DNA of 64,000 nucleotides from Leptolyngbya sp. PCC 6406 (GCF_000332095.2 NZ_KI913950.1:129543-193542), one strand, 5' to 3'. Positions 1 through 9,296 are shown, counted from the first letter of the stretch. Notes: a model not told the origin generated them from the sequence alone. Numbers and translations: made by a program.

Positions 1-271
1 TACGATCATTCTGCTGAGGCTCAACAAAGTCACACAGGACTTCAATCGCACTGTTAAACAACTCAGAAATGAGCATTAGCCCTATTGCAAGTAGTACCAA
101 GCTGACATCCACCCATTGGCGAAAAAGGAAAGCGCTGACTAAAATGGGTCCCGACAAGACTATCTTATAAGCAACACTAAAATCGGTGACTACCGCAATA
201 TGGAGACCCGCTAGAATCACTTTTAGCTTCTGGATTGGGTGATAACCAGGTGAACGAAATTTGTTGGGCAT
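1..271 (-). CDS. dgkA: Diacylglycerol kinase (partial, C-terminus cut by window edge)
   Basis: The reverse strand encodes 90 residues from an ATG at 271 and runs off the left edge. It has two hydrophobic segments followed by a glutamate-rich motif, SELFNSAIEVLCDF, which matches the catalytic ELxNTAIExxxD signature of bacterial DgkA-type integral membrane kinases. These phosphorylate diacylglycerol or undecaprenol in the inner membrane. The third membrane helix and the stop lie outside the window. It is transcribed in the same direction as the next gene, 11 bases upstream of it, so the two may be co-transcribed. Confidence 0.85.
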   Translation of the reverse strand, partial: MPNKFRSPGYHPIQKLKVILAGLHIAVVTDFSVAYKIVLSGPILVSAFLFRQWVDVSLVLLAIGLMLISELFNSAIEVLCDFVEPQQNDR

Positions 272-282
272 GACTGATCAGT

Positions 283-3159
283 TTAAAGGGGCTGGAGCTG
301 TACCGAACGCACAAACCGCTGCAACTGCCGACTTTCCAATTCTAAAACCCGTCGAGCAAAATCAGGGTCATGGTCAAGTAAGTCGTCAAAAGCATCAACT
401 GAGATTGCTAAAATGCGCGTCTTTTCACTGGCTGCAAGGATAGTATTTTCTGAGGTACTGTGTGCCAAGACTTCTAGCTCGTCCAGCGTTTGCCCAGGCT
501 GAAGGCATTCAACTCTAACATCGTCACCAAGACGATAGTGAATCTTGGCATCACCCTCAATCAGCAGCAATAATTCCCGACAGGTATCACCGGCTTCTGT
601 GATCACGTCACCGCTAGAGTAGACTCTTACTTCCGCTTGATGGGCAAGGGCAATTAGTGTTTCACTCTGCATCCGATGGAAGAAATCGCTATTAAATAAA
701 TAAACTAATTTCTCTAGCGTTGAGAATGCTGTGAGCGGAGGGCATGGAGTCGGTATAGACAGAAGCTGTTCGGCAGTTTCCCGCACGATTTCCGACTGTG
801 CCGCATACTGTTGAGTCTGAACAATTGCCTGACTGCGTTTTGCATCTAATTGGGCAATCATATAGAGAGCTGCCACTTGAACTAGCGGATTCTGATCCTG
901 GAGCAGAGCTTCTAAATAACCCAGAATCTGTTGAGAAGAGAATTCTAGCGAACAGGAGACGGGAGTTTCTCCAGGTTGGGTCAGAAATCTCAAAATCTCT
1001 GGCGAGAGGTGATCGCCCCAGTCCTCTTCCTCTAAAAGCTCCACTAGAATGGCAGGCGAAGACTCTTGTAAAGACTGTGCAAGACTTGGAGCTACTGAAT
1101 CATTTTGGAGGATCACTAGCGTTTCTAGAACCGAGCGCACGATCAGTTCTTTTTTGTGTTTTATATTTTCTCGCAGCAGCATTAACACTGGCTGATATTC
1201 ACGGAGCATGGGTTGATTTAAGGCGCGATAACTATCAATCAATCCTGATAATTGAGCTAGGAGAAACTCTGCCTTTTTGACGCTTCCTGCATTTGCAGAG
1301 AATCCACTTAAAATCCAATCTTCCTCTTGAGGTGTAATTGAATATTCACGTCGCAAAGAGCGAATCTCAGCCGAATTTTGGGTTGATAATTGCTCTAGAG
1401 TTGGGAGGTGACCGTCTTTCAATCGTAGACTATCGGACTGTTTGCTTTGCAGCAGCATGAGCCGCTCAAGCGATTTTCGATAGCCACTCAGACGAATCTG
1501 ATTTTCTAAACTACGTTGACGGTTGGGGCTAAGTAACTCAGGATCTTCAATGCCCAATTCCTCTAAAACGATGCGATGTTCATCATCGGTAATATTTAAT
1601 TCTCGGCGCATTTGCTGTAAGACTTCCAAACTACTGGAGTAGTTTACATAGCCTTCTTCTAATGCTTCTCGAACCACTCCTTTATACGCTTGGTGGCGCT
1701 TTTCGCGGGTAAAACCAGGGAGAACTTTGGCTAAAACGTAGACTTCATGAGTATTGAGATCACTGAGCGTACGTCCGTCTAAAAACTGCGAAACATTGAG
1801 TTGCAATTTCTCCAATTGTTTGCGAAATCGACTGGCGAGATTTTCGCGAGAATAAATATCTGGACTCCGCCGCCAAGTTTTGTAGAGCCAGAGTGTACTT
1901 AACGAGATCAGACCTAGATCGTAGAGATATTGCACAGATAAAGGTAGGAGCTGAATCAAGGGACGCCCCCCAAAAATAAAGAAAAAGTTAAAAATTCCAA
2001 AGGTACAGAGAGTAAAAATTCGATGTCGAATGATCTCGATTTCTGTTCCGGAAGGCTTCGCCAACGATAGCGTTGAATGCTGTCGACGACTGTAAAACTT
2101 AGCGCGTTTCTCGATCCACCGCCCGCCCCAATAGCCGATCGCAGTAGATACACCCAGCACCAGAGGGACAGCAGCCAGTTTGGGAATGTTGATGGCTTGC
2201 CCAAATAGATAGAGGCCGGGGTCAAACAGCGAGGCTAGCTGATCGGTTTGTCGGATCCATGCTCCGGAAAAGTAGTAGTTCCAGTTGCCTGCATACAAAT
2301 AGTAATAACCAAAATAGCCCACCACTAGCCCTACATACCCATATCGCAGAAATGAGGTTTCCGGCTTATTGAGGCTGTCCCAATAGGTTCGTTCAGCGTC
2401 AATATCAATGCAAGGGTTTTGGCAGGCTACACAAGCACTTTGCTCTTTCCCATCCGGCAATACGGTACGACACATGGATTGGGTAATCGACTGATCACTC
2501 ATGTGGGCTTTGCTACTCAATAAGCCCCCTGGCTCACTGTAAATACTTTGAACCGGTGCCATTGGGCAAAAGTATTGACACCAGGACTTGCCGCCGTAAA
2601 AATAACCGACGGCGATCGCTGCTGCAATGGTGAATAGTAACCAACCCCCCAACACCAGGCGATCGGCATTAAAAAATAAAATTCGCCCACACAATCCCAC
2701 AAATAGCCAACTAAATTGCACATAGGGATAGTTGCGACCCAGCCATGAATCGGAGCGAACCTTTGCCAATTCGTAACGCACCTTACCAGTCTTTTGATTC
2801 TCCCGCTTGAATTGGCGTTGCCAGCCTAAGGCGCGAGGAATCTGGGATAAAAAAGATAGAGGGCAGATCCGCCGCCATAGCTCATGGCCAAATACCAACA
2901 AAATAAAGATCGCACTGGGGACAATTGCTCCCCAGAAGAGGGTGGTTCCCAAGGGATAGGGTTGCTCAGATAAACATTTTCCTTGCACTTGCACACAGGT
3001 ATCGGGGAGCCGCAAGAGACTCCAGGGATGATTCGGCTCGGTTAATGTCGATGTCCAGGGATCATAAAATAGGGAACCGATCACTAGGAGCCACGTGATC
3101 GTCAATATCCATCGAATCCAGTGCATCCGAGGCTCTGGCAGTTGGGCAAACATAGACAA
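283..3159 (-). CDS. Membrane 4Fe-4S protein with C-terminal cyclic nucleotide-binding domain
   Basis: A 958-residue protein. The first ~430 residues contain several membrane segments and cysteine groups (CQYFCP near 200, CVACQNPC near 240) like the NapH/FixG polyferredoxin fold, so an electron-transfer role at the membrane is likely. Residues ~440-800 are helical and resemble HEAT-like repeats. Residues ~820-950 form a cNMP-binding (CAP-like) barrel with GDVITEAGD and an IEGDAKI strand. This suggests redox chemistry controlled by a nucleotide or by protein contact. The partner and substrate are unknown. It lies just upstream of dgkA in the direction of transcription. Similar fused proteins occur in cyanobacteria; a specific gene name is not justified. 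Confidence 0.7.
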   Translation of the reverse strand: MSMFAQLPEPRMHWIRWILTITWLLVIGSLFYDPWTSTLTEPNHPWSLLRLPDTCVQVQGKCLSEQPYPLGTTLFWGAIVPSAIFILLVFGHELWRRICPLSFLSQIPRALGWQRQFKRENQKTGKVRYELAKVRSDSWLGRNYPYVQFSWLFVGLCGRILFFNADRLVLGGWLLFTIAAAIAVGYFYGGKSWCQYFCPMAPVQSIYSEPGGLLSSKAHMSDQSITQSMCRTVLPDGKEQSACVACQNPCIDIDAERTYWDSLNKPETSFLRYGYVGLVVGYFGYYYLYAGNWNYYFSGAWIRQTDQLASLFDPGLYLFGQAINIPKLAAVPLVLGVSTAIGYWGGRWIEKRAKFYSRRQHSTLSLAKPSGTEIEIIRHRIFTLCTFGIFNFFFIFGGRPLIQLLPLSVQYLYDLGLISLSTLWLYKTWRRSPDIYSRENLASRFRKQLEKLQLNVSQFLDGRTLSDLNTHEVYVLAKVLPGFTREKRHQAYKGVVREALEEGYVNYSSSLEVLQQMRRELNITDDEHRIVLEELGIEDPELLSPNRQRSLENQIRLSGYRKSLERLMLLQSKQSDSLRLKDGHLPTLEQLSTQNSAEIRSLRREYSITPQEEDWILSGFSANAGSVKKAEFLLAQLSGLIDSYRALNQPMLREYQPVLMLLRENIKHKKELIVRSVLETLVILQNDSVAPSLAQSLQESSPAILVELLEEEDWGDHLSPEILRFLTQPGETPVSCSLEFSSQQILGYLEALLQDQNPLVQVAALYMIAQLDAKRSQAIVQTQQYAAQSEIVRETAEQLLSIPTPCPPLTAFSTLEKLVYLFNSDFFHRMQSETLIALAHQAEVRVYSSGDVITEAGDTCRELLLLIEGDAKIHYRLGDDVRVECLQPGQTLDELEVLAHSTSENTILAASEKTRILAISVDAFDDLLDHDPDFARRVLELESRQLQRFVRSVQLQPL

Positions 3160-3854
3160 ATCCTTGTTTAGGTCTTCATCATTGTGTGGACATAGCTATG
3201 TCTCACCTGATTGCGGTTGCTGTGAGGATGCTGCCAAGTTCAGGCGGGAGTCTGCACCAAACTCGACTGGCACGGTGAGCGGGGGGTGAGTTTTCTGTAA
3301 CTGGAGCTTCGGGAGATTGCTCGGCGGTGTTGTTAGCAACTGCGCTTGCCTACCCCCACGGTCCCAGCGAAGTCCTCCAAAAGCCTATGCTCTGAAGCAC
3401 TATCGGCAGGCCAACGTGACGCCGCCGAACTCGCTAGATTGCTAGGTCGCATGGGTTACCTCTTAGCTCGTTCTGTTCCGGCAACTAAAGGCAAAAGTCT
3501 ATGGTTCTGTCTTTAACCATATTCTTGAGTGTATGCTAAAGATCAGCGAATCCAACACCCTTTGGCGAGCAAGATTGCTTCAGATTAGCGAAAGTATTTT
3601 ATAAAAAACACTTATCCTTTTGGCGCTATGACCACCATCCAACCAGTAAATTTAGCTATAGGCTTAAGAATATCGTTCAAAGCCAAAGCATAGATTTCCA
3701 TCTTCTGCTCGATATCTATGTCAGGTTTGAGATGCCCAGTCTCTGTCCCTGAGACACTCTCCATTCACAGGTGAATTTCTGACAGGTGTTTCCGTCACGG
3801 GCGGGCTTTGGCTCGCCGCCACTACACACAACTGATCAGCATGGAGCAGACACC
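3160..3854. other. Intergenic region, no gene recognised
   Basis: About 700 bases between the 4Fe-4S protein and the small membrane protein. Short open frames exist but have neither ribosome sites nor family resemblance. It must contain the promoter of the leftward 4Fe-4S gene; I could not place it with confidence. Confidence 0.4.
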
Positions 3855-4100
3855 ATGAACAAGTTTGAATCAACTAACCTGCGAACTCGATTTGACAACA
3901 CCAGCGAAGGCTGGCTATTGCACATATATAGCGGCGATCGTCGCCTGCTCTGCGTACTCGATTCATCTCATGCCTGGACTTTTTTATGGGGCGTCTTCTT
4001 CGGTCTCCTACTAGCGGTGGGGTGGGGTAACCTCGTCAGTTACAGTCCATCCGCGACCTATGGGCCGACAACCATTCCCCCCGAAATGTGGATTGATTAG
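3855..4100 (+). CDS. Small single-pass membrane protein, function unknown
   Basis: 81 residues from the ATG at 3855. A GTG at 3786 would add 23 residues of low plausibility. One clear hydrophobic helix (residues ~42-62, AWTFLWGVFFGLLLAVGWG) follows a soluble N-terminus with SGDRRLLCVLDSSH. No known family was recognised. It stands alone, followed by hairpin-forming repeats. Confidence 0.5.
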   Translation: MNKFESTNLRTRFDNTSEGWLLHIYSGDRRLLCVLDSSHAWTFLWGVFFGLLLAVGWGNLVSYSPSATYGPTTIPPEMWID

Positions 4101-4148
4101 CTCCTACCGAATCCGAATTCAAAAACCCCTAATCAAGACGGGTATCCC

Positions 4149-4176
4149 GTAGGGGCAAACGACCGTTTGCTCCTAC
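4149..4176. repeat. Short dispersed palindrome
   Basis: GTAGGGGCAAACG (4149-4161) pairs with CGTTTGCTCCTAC (4164-4176) with one mismatch and a two-base centre. Such GTAGGGGC-type palindromes are scattered in cyanobacterial intergenic DNA. It may also act as a transcription stop for the small membrane protein gene. Confidence 0.6.
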
Positions 4177-4625
4177 TCCTGTATTTATGGCCCAACGAGA
4201 GCGATCGCAGCTCTCGTGAAATTTTGCAGCAGTGCGACCTTGATAATTCCATTGCCAAATACACATAGACTCTGGAACTGCCTCAGATCGGCCAGGGACG
4301 ACAGGTCGCGGATGCTCTGATGGCCAACGCCATGACCCATTGAGAAAACTCTGCGATCGCGATTTGTATTAGCCAAAAATATGTCAGGAGCTTTCAGTAA
4401 AAAGGAAAACTTATGATTTGGATTTGACATTGTGTTGCAAATCCATGCGGGAGAGCCAGAAAAGTCTGTGTCCTTCAGGATAGACTCAATCACATAGAGA
4501 TTCAGGCATTGATAGACCAAACTCTATCGAAGGTGATGCAGAACACCGGCACCTTTCAGCCCTCTTCGGAGAGCGGCCCTCTCTAAAACCTTGTCGACAG
4601 GCATTTTTGTAACACCTGTGCTGTG

Positions 4626-4656
4626 GGGGTGAAGCGCTTCACCCCTACTTTTTTCA
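4626..4656 (+). terminator. Hairpin with T run upstream of sbtA
   Basis: GGGGTGAAGC (4626-4635) and GCTTCACCCC (4636-4645) form a perfect self-complementary block followed by TACTTTTTT. It could end upstream transcription or attenuate sbtA, whose start is 75 bases further on. The same GGGGTGAAGCGCTTCACCCC palindrome type is a common dispersed repeat in this phylum. Confidence 0.5.
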
Positions 4657-4719
4657 ACTCTTTGAAGCTTACTCGTCACAATAGTCACTCTTCGTTAGAG
4701 GACGCGAAAGGAGGTTTCA

Positions 4720-5928
4720 GTGGATTTCTTGTCCGAGTTCTTAACAAATTTTGGGGCGCAGTTGCAGTCCCCGACCCTTGGCTTTCTGATTGGCGGTATT
4801 GTCATTGCTGCCCTCGGTAGCGAGCTGCAAATTCCCGATGCAATTTATAAGTTCATCGTCTTCATGCTGCTGATCAAAGTCGGTCTGACCGGCGGCATGG
4901 CGATCCGCAATGGCAATCTGGCAGAGATGCTGCTGCCCGCGTTGTTCGCCGTGGTAACGGGGATCTTGATCGTGTTCATCGGGCGCTATACGTTTGCCAA
5001 GCTGCCCAACATCAGAGTCGTGGATGCCGTTGCGACTTCGGGCTTGTTCGGTGCCGTGAGTGGTTCCACCATGGTCGCTGGCATAACGGTACTGGAAGGG
5101 CAAGGCATCGAATACGAGGCATGGGCTGGCGCACTCTATCCCTTCATGGACATCTCGGCGCTCGTGACGGCGATCGTCGTGGCCAGCATTTATACCGGCA
5201 AGCAGAAGCGCGAGAAGTATCTCAAAAACGAGAAGTATCTCAGAAATGAAGAGTATCTCGGCACGCAGCCGATTCCCACAGGCGGGGCTCCCATCAACCA
5301 GCCGGTTCCCGCAGTTGCCGTAGGCGGGGCTCCCATCGACCAGCGCAGTACTGCAGGCGGATATCCTGGCGAGGGTAGCGCAGGTGGGTATGCCAGCGGG
5401 TCGGGGGGCAGCATCCCAAGCAATCGAGTTCAAATCTGGCCCATCGTGAAGGAAAGCATCCAGGGTCCTGCCCTATCGGCACTGCTGCTTGGTCTTGCCC
5501 TAGGCATCCTAACCCGGCCGGAAAGTGTCTACGAGAGCTTCTACGATCCCCTCTTCCGCGGCCTGCTTTCGATCCTGATGCTGGTCATGGGTATGGAGGC
5601 ATGGGCCAGACTCAACGAGCTGCGCAAGGTGGCTCAGTGGTACGCCCTGTATGCCTTTGTGGCCCCCTTTCTGCATGGGTTTATCGCCTTCGGTCTCGGC
5701 ATGATTGCCCATTATGCAACGGGATTCAGCGCTGGCGGCATCGCACTCCTGGCCGTCATTGCCGCCTCCAGTTCAGACATTTCAGGGCCACCCACGCTAC
5801 GGGCTGGTATTCCGTCGGCCAATCCCTCCGCCTACATCGGCGCGTCCACGGCCATCGGCACGCCGGTTGCGATCGCATTGTGCATACCGCTCTTCGTCGG
5901 GCTCGCCCAAGCGCTGACGGGTGGCTAA
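4720..5928 (+). CDS. sbtA: Sodium-dependent bicarbonate transporter SbtA
   Basis: A 402-residue inner-membrane protein that co-transports Na+ and HCO3- for the CO2-concentrating mechanism. The sequence matches SbtA throughout: N-terminal PTLGFLIGGIVIAALGSELQIPD, the LTGGMAIRNG loop, SGSTMVAGITVLE near 114-126, and the C-terminal AASSSDISGPPTLRAGIPSANPSAYIGASTAIGTPVAIA block. It starts at GTG 4720 behind a strong GGAGG (4710-4714). The cytosolic loop between the two five-helix halves (~161-236) is long and low in complexity, with three KYL-type repeats, two GGAPI repeats and a Gly-rich tail. This makes the protein longer than the ~374-residue Synechocystis form. sbtB follows, as in most cyanobacteria. 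Confidence 0.97.
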   Translation: MDFLSEFLTNFGAQLQSPTLGFLIGGIVIAALGSELQIPDAIYKFIVFMLLIKVGLTGGMAIRNGNLAEMLLPALFAVVTGILIVFIGRYTFAKLPNIRVVDAVATSGLFGAVSGSTMVAGITVLEGQGIEYEAWAGALYPFMDISALVTAIVVASIYTGKQKREKYLKNEKYLRNEEYLGTQPIPTGGAPINQPVPAVAVGGAPIDQRSTAGGYPGEGSAGGYASGSGGSIPSNRVQIWPIVKESIQGPALSALLLGLALGILTRPESVYESFYDPLFRGLLSILMLVMGMEAWARLNELRKVAQWYALYAFVAPFLHGFIAFGLGMIAHYATGFSAGGIALLAVIAASSSDISGPPTLRAGIPSANPSAYIGASTAIGTPVAIALCIPLFVGLAQALTGG

Positions 5929-5934
5929 TCCTAA

Positions 5935-6345
<411 letters not shown>

Positions 6346-6361
6346 AGTTCGACGACGCAGA

Positions 6362-6400
6362 CCCAAAAAGCCGGGGCATGACTCCGGCTTTTTGGGATTT
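6362..6400 (+). terminator. Rho-independent terminator of sbtAB
   Basis: CCCAAAAAGCCGG (6362-6374) pairs perfectly with CCGGCTTTTTGGG (6384-6396) 16 bases after the sbtB stop. The symmetrical A and T tracts should let it work in both directions. Confidence 0.85.
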
Positions 6401-6427
6401 GATCGGCTGGGTTTTAACCGTAATTCC

Positions 6428-7512
6428 GCCAATTCTAGAATGAAGTGCATCACCTAGAAGCGTCCCGTAGAGAGGCTCATAGGATAGTCTGATGTTTCCT
6501 ACAACAAAAAGACACCCTATGAGCTATATCCAGCTTAGCGCTTCTGAGCGAAATCAAGTTTACGAATTGAGAATGACAACCGCATTGTCGATGCGTGCTA
6601 TTGCTCGGCAAGTTGGACGAGATCAGAGCACCATATCGCGAGAAATAGCCCGCAATCGAAGCGAAGGAGGACATTACTTACCCGACAGCGCCCATCAGAA
6701 AATGCAGGCTCGACGACAGCAATCAAAGACAGCTTTTAGTTGTGTAACAGAGAACTGTATTTTCGAGATCAAACAACGCCTGAAGCAGTACCACAGTCCT
6801 GAGCAAATCGCTGGACGACTGAAGCGAGAAGGCGGATCGCGGATCAGTCATGAAACGATTTATCAGATGATCTATGCCAACCATGAAGGCTTGAAGGAAT
6901 ACCAGAAGTATTTACGGCAGGGGCGAGGCAAGCGTCGTAAGCGAGGGGGCTGTAACTCAAGGCGTGGGCAGATCCCAGGGCGTATAGGGATAGAACATCG
7001 GCCTGCGATAGCGGATGCCAAGACTGAAATAGGTCATTGGGAAAGTGACACGATGATTGGGGGGAACCATAATGGCGTGATTGTGACCCACGTGGACAAA
7101 GCATCGAAGTTTTTAGTGGCTGGGCTAGGTAAAAATAAAACGTCTTCCGAAGTCAATAAGGTGACGATTGAGCGCTTCACTCAGATTCCAAAAACACAAC
7201 GAAAAACGATGACATTTGACAATGGCAAGGAGTTTAGTGGTCATGCAGAGTTAGGCAAGGAGTTAGGATTATTGTGTTATTTTACCAATCCTTATCATTC
7301 CTGGGAGCGTGGATTAAATGAACATACGAATGGATTATTAAGACAGTTTTTTCCAAAGCAAACAAACTTCAGAATAGTGAAGCCAGAAGCATTAGAAAAA
7401 GCAGTCATACTGATTAACAAAAGACCAAGAAAATCGCTTGACTACAAAACACCATTCGAAGTATTCTGTCTAGATACACCAGGCACTGATGCACTTCAGA
7501 TTTGAATTGGCG
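6428..7512 (+). mobile_element. IS30-family insertion sequence
   Basis: A complete-looking element of 1085 bp with one transposase gene. The outer ends are 26-bp imperfect inverted repeats: the left end at 6428-6453 starts CGCCAATTC and ends GAAGTGCATCA, and the right end at 7487-7512 is its near-complement. The right repeat overlaps the transposase stop codon. A clear target duplication is not visible. It sits just downstream of the sbtB terminator and one base from the stop codon of the next (reverse-strand) gene. Confidence 0.85.
6519..7505 (+). CDS. IS30-family transposase
   Basis: 328 residues from ATG 6519; an in-frame ATG at 6492 is also possible. The N-terminal helix-turn-helix (ALSMRAIARQVGRDQSTISREI) is the IS30 type. 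The DDE catalytic residues appear in HWESDTMIGG, MTFDNGKEF and WERGLNEHTNG. The full integrase-core length and intact reading frame suggest that the element could still be active. Confidence 0.93.
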   Translation: MSYIQLSASERNQVYELRMTTALSMRAIARQVGRDQSTISREIARNRSEGGHYLPDSAHQKMQARRQQSKTAFSCVTENCIFEIKQRLKQYHSPEQIAGRLKREGGSRISHETIYQMIYANHEGLKEYQKYLRQGRGKRRKRGGCNSRRGQIPGRIGIEHRPAIADAKTEIGHWESDTMIGGNHNGVIVTHVDKASKFLVAGLGKNKTSSEVNKVTIERFTQIPKTQRKTMTFDNGKEFSGHAELGKELGLLCYFTNPYHSWERGLNEHTNGLLRQFFPKQTNFRIVKPEALEKAVILINKRPRKSLDYKTPFEVFCLDTPGTDALQI

Positions 7513-7513
7513 C

Positions 7514-8053
7514 TTAATCCAATTGCTCGTCAGCTTGTCTGGAAAACCAAGAATTCGCAATAAGCGCAATATCTTCCGGAACAGAGGAAATAAAAACGGA
7601 GCTATTTTCGGCAATCTCCATCACAGCTTCCGGTGTTTCAGTACCACTGCCAAAGAAAAAGGGAATAATAAGAACATAATCTTTGGAGCTGATGTCTTTG
7701 AACAAAGCAATTTGCCTAATGACATTCAGATTGATGATAAATTCTCTGTAATTTTCCGAAAAATCAGTCACCGCCAGCGTCCAAGTTCGAGTTTGTTCAT
7801 CATATTGATTGATAACCGAATCCGTATACTTACCTTCTGTCCAGTCACGCAACCATGAACCAACGGCAAAACCCCATCTGCTGAATTTGTCAACTGTTTC
7901 ATTGGTAATTTTATCTCCGTAATACTCTGCCGTTGATAGCCAATCTTCCCAGTCTCCGAACTGTGACGGAGGTACAACTTTATGGAGTAAAAATTGATCG
8001 AAAGCTCCTTTGCTGATTCGGATTTGAACAAAAAGTTGAGATGGTTCAGACAT
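7514..8053 (-). CDS. Hypothetical protein, possible cassette gene
   Basis: 179 residues with no recognised family. The composition is acidic and rich in Trp and Tyr (FGDWEDWLSTAEYYGDK, WGFAVGSWLRDW), with no signal peptide or membrane helix. It resembles small immunity-type or TA-linked proteins in general character only. Its stop codon lies directly against the right end of the IS30 element, so the true C-terminus may have been cut. Together with the attC-like site upstream (8211-8296) it would form one cassette on the reverse strand. Confidence 0.5.
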   Translation of the reverse strand: MSEPSQLFVQIRISKGAFDQFLLHKVVPPSQFGDWEDWLSTAEYYGDKITNETVDKFSRWGFAVGSWLRDWTEGKYTDSVINQYDEQTRTWTLAVTDFSENYREFIINLNVIRQIALFKDISSKDYVLIIPFFFGSGTETPEAVMEIAENSSVFISSVPEDIALIANSWFSRQADEQLD

Positions 8054-8210
8054 AGTTTCCTCCGAAGCAGATCACATATAGGGCACCTCGATAAATCGGC
8101 CTTATTGAGAATATCTTGACCCCACTTGAGAATGGGCAACGATATTATGAGGCTTTTAGGCGACGCAATCCTTAAGCAGATCTATTGTTCAAGGTGCCCT
8201 ATAGGCAATT

Positions 8211-8296
8211 GTCGAGCCTTCACATTGCTCAGCGGCTACCGAAGACTTGCACCATAACACCAACCAACTTTGTAGTCCGCTGCAACGGCGTTGTTC
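8211..8296 (-). repeat. Degenerate attC-like site C
   Basis: On the forward strand: GTCGAGC (8211-8217, R'-like), CAGCGG (8230-8235), then TCCGCTG (8276-8282) and GTTGTTC (8290-8296). The right half, TCCGCTGCAACGGCGTTGT (8276-8294), is identical to that of the site at 10343-10427. Total span is 86 bp, like the other two. The left end motif is poor, so it may be decayed. Confidence 0.5.
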
Positions 8297-8352
8297 TGCC
8301 GCGCTTGGAGCGAGAGCTTTAACCACTCCAAACGATACCACAGACATATCTT

Positions 8353-8405
8353 GTCAAGTGACACTTGACGCTCCGCCTAGTCAGGATGTAAAGTAATACT
8401 TGACA
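8353..8405 (+). promoter_or_regulatory. Operator/promoter of the XRE-ClpN gene
   Basis: GTCAAGTG (8353-8360) and CACTTGAC (8362-8369) form a perfect 8-bp inverted repeat with a one-base centre. A further ACTTGAC half-site lies at 8398-8404, close to the start codon at 8422. TTGACG (8365-8370) with TAAAGT (8389-8394) 18 bases later could be the promoter, so the operator would overlap the -35 box. Autorepression by the downstream HTH protein is an inference. Confidence 0.5.
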
Positions 8406-8421
8406 GTGAACAGGCAGCCCC

Positions 8422-9087
8422 ATGAAAAATCGACTGAAAGAACTTCGACAACTGCATCAATGGTCACAATCTGACCTTGCTAGAGAGTTAGGAGTCAGTC
8501 GTCAGGCGGTGAATGGGTTTGAGTCAGGTAAATTTGACCCCAGCCTAGATATGGCATTCAAAATTGCCAACCTGTTTCAAGTCGCAATCGAAGATGTTTT
8601 CATTTACGAGGCAAAGCACTCTATGCAGACACTAGTTGAGCGGGTTAAAAATTTCTTTGGCTTTGAGTTTGGATTCGAGCGGTTTACGGAAAAGGCAATC
8701 AACGCACTCAATTTTGCTCGCAATGAGGCGACACGATCGCAGAACTCGCAAGTTGAACCCGAACACCTCCTGGCTGGCTTGTTGGCTGATTCAACCACCA
8801 CTTCTGCTCGTTTACTTCGGGCCAACGGTGTGACGTTGGATATCGAAACCAATGAGCATTCGTTTGAATTTCGTGAGAATTTAGAGTTCAGTCCACAAAG
8901 TAAGTTCGTTCTAGAGCTTGCCCTGCAAATTGTTCGGCTTCAGGGTAAGAAGTCGATTGGAACGGAGCATCTCTTGTGGGGAGTAGTCCGACTCGCTGAA
9001 ACAGACAAAGCTACTTTGAGCGAACTGTTTCAACGTTACGAAATTGATGCCGTAGCCTTGAACAATCAGCTCACAGAAACGGTTTAA
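8422..9087 (+). CDS. XRE-family regulator fused to a Clp N-terminal (ClpR) domain
   Basis: 221 residues. Residues 1-62 are a Cro/C1-type helix-turn-helix (SQSDLARELGVSRQAVNGFESGKFDPS), close to the small regulators that act in the cell as repressors. Residues ~82-215 carry two ClpA/ClpC N-terminal repeats (FTEKAINALNFARNEATRSQNSQVEPEHLLAGLL and FVLELALQIVRLQGKKSIGTEHLLWGVV), a module that binds substrates or adaptors of the Clp protease. The fusion suggests a repressor whose stability or activity responds to Clp partners. It has its own palindromic operator and a strong terminator, and points opposite to the neighbouring cassette genes. Confidence 0.85.
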   Translation: MKNRLKELRQLHQWSQSDLARELGVSRQAVNGFESGKFDPSLDMAFKIANLFQVAIEDVFIYEAKHSMQTLVERVKNFFGFEFGFERFTEKAINALNFARNEATRSQNSQVEPEHLLAGLLADSTTTSARLLRANGVTLDIETNEHSFEFRENLEFSPQSKFVLELALQIVRLQGKKSIGTEHLLWGVVRLAETDKATLSELFQRYEIDAVALNNQLTETV

Positions 9088-9118
9088 TTCAGGCTAAAGA
9101 ACGACTCAAACTACCCTA

Positions 9119-9157
9119 CACCTACTAGATCTTCAAGATCTTGGTAGGTGCTTTTTT
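9119..9157 (+). terminator. Terminator of the XRE-ClpN gene
   Basis: CACCTAC (9119-9125) with GTAGGTG (9144-9150), and inside it AGATCTT (9127-9133) with AAGATCT (9135-9141), followed by six T residues. It lies 32 bases after the stop codon. Confidence 0.85.
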
Positions 9158-9209
9158 GTTCATCCCACCAATAAGCTTCAAATCACTGCCGTCACCCGAA
9201 ACGTAAGCA

Positions 9210-9296
9210 GCAGAACGACCAAGTTCACCGGACGCAAATAACCTTTGCCACTCAATCAATCAATTTGGCACGTTCCGGTGCCGCGACTGGTTAGAC
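9210..9296 (-). repeat. attC-like site B
   Basis: Read on the reverse strand: R'' GTCTAAC (9296-9290, fits RYYYAAC), an L''/L' pair of CACCGGA-type 7-bp arms (9274-9280 with 9226-9232), and R' GTTCTGC (9216-9210). One arm carries a single extra base, as integron attC sites do in L''. Span is 87 bp. The alpha/beta hydrolase gene ends inside it, as many cassette genes do. Confidence 0.65.

Noticed and set aside
3290..3480. Possible transposase or gene remnant (frames around GCCGCCGAACTCGCTAGATTG)
   Set aside because: Too short and degenerate to attach to any family.
4185..4520. 111-codon open frame on the reverse strand between the small membrane protein and sbtA
   Set aside because: No ribosome site, mixed composition, no family resemblance; most likely chance in the sbtA upstream region.
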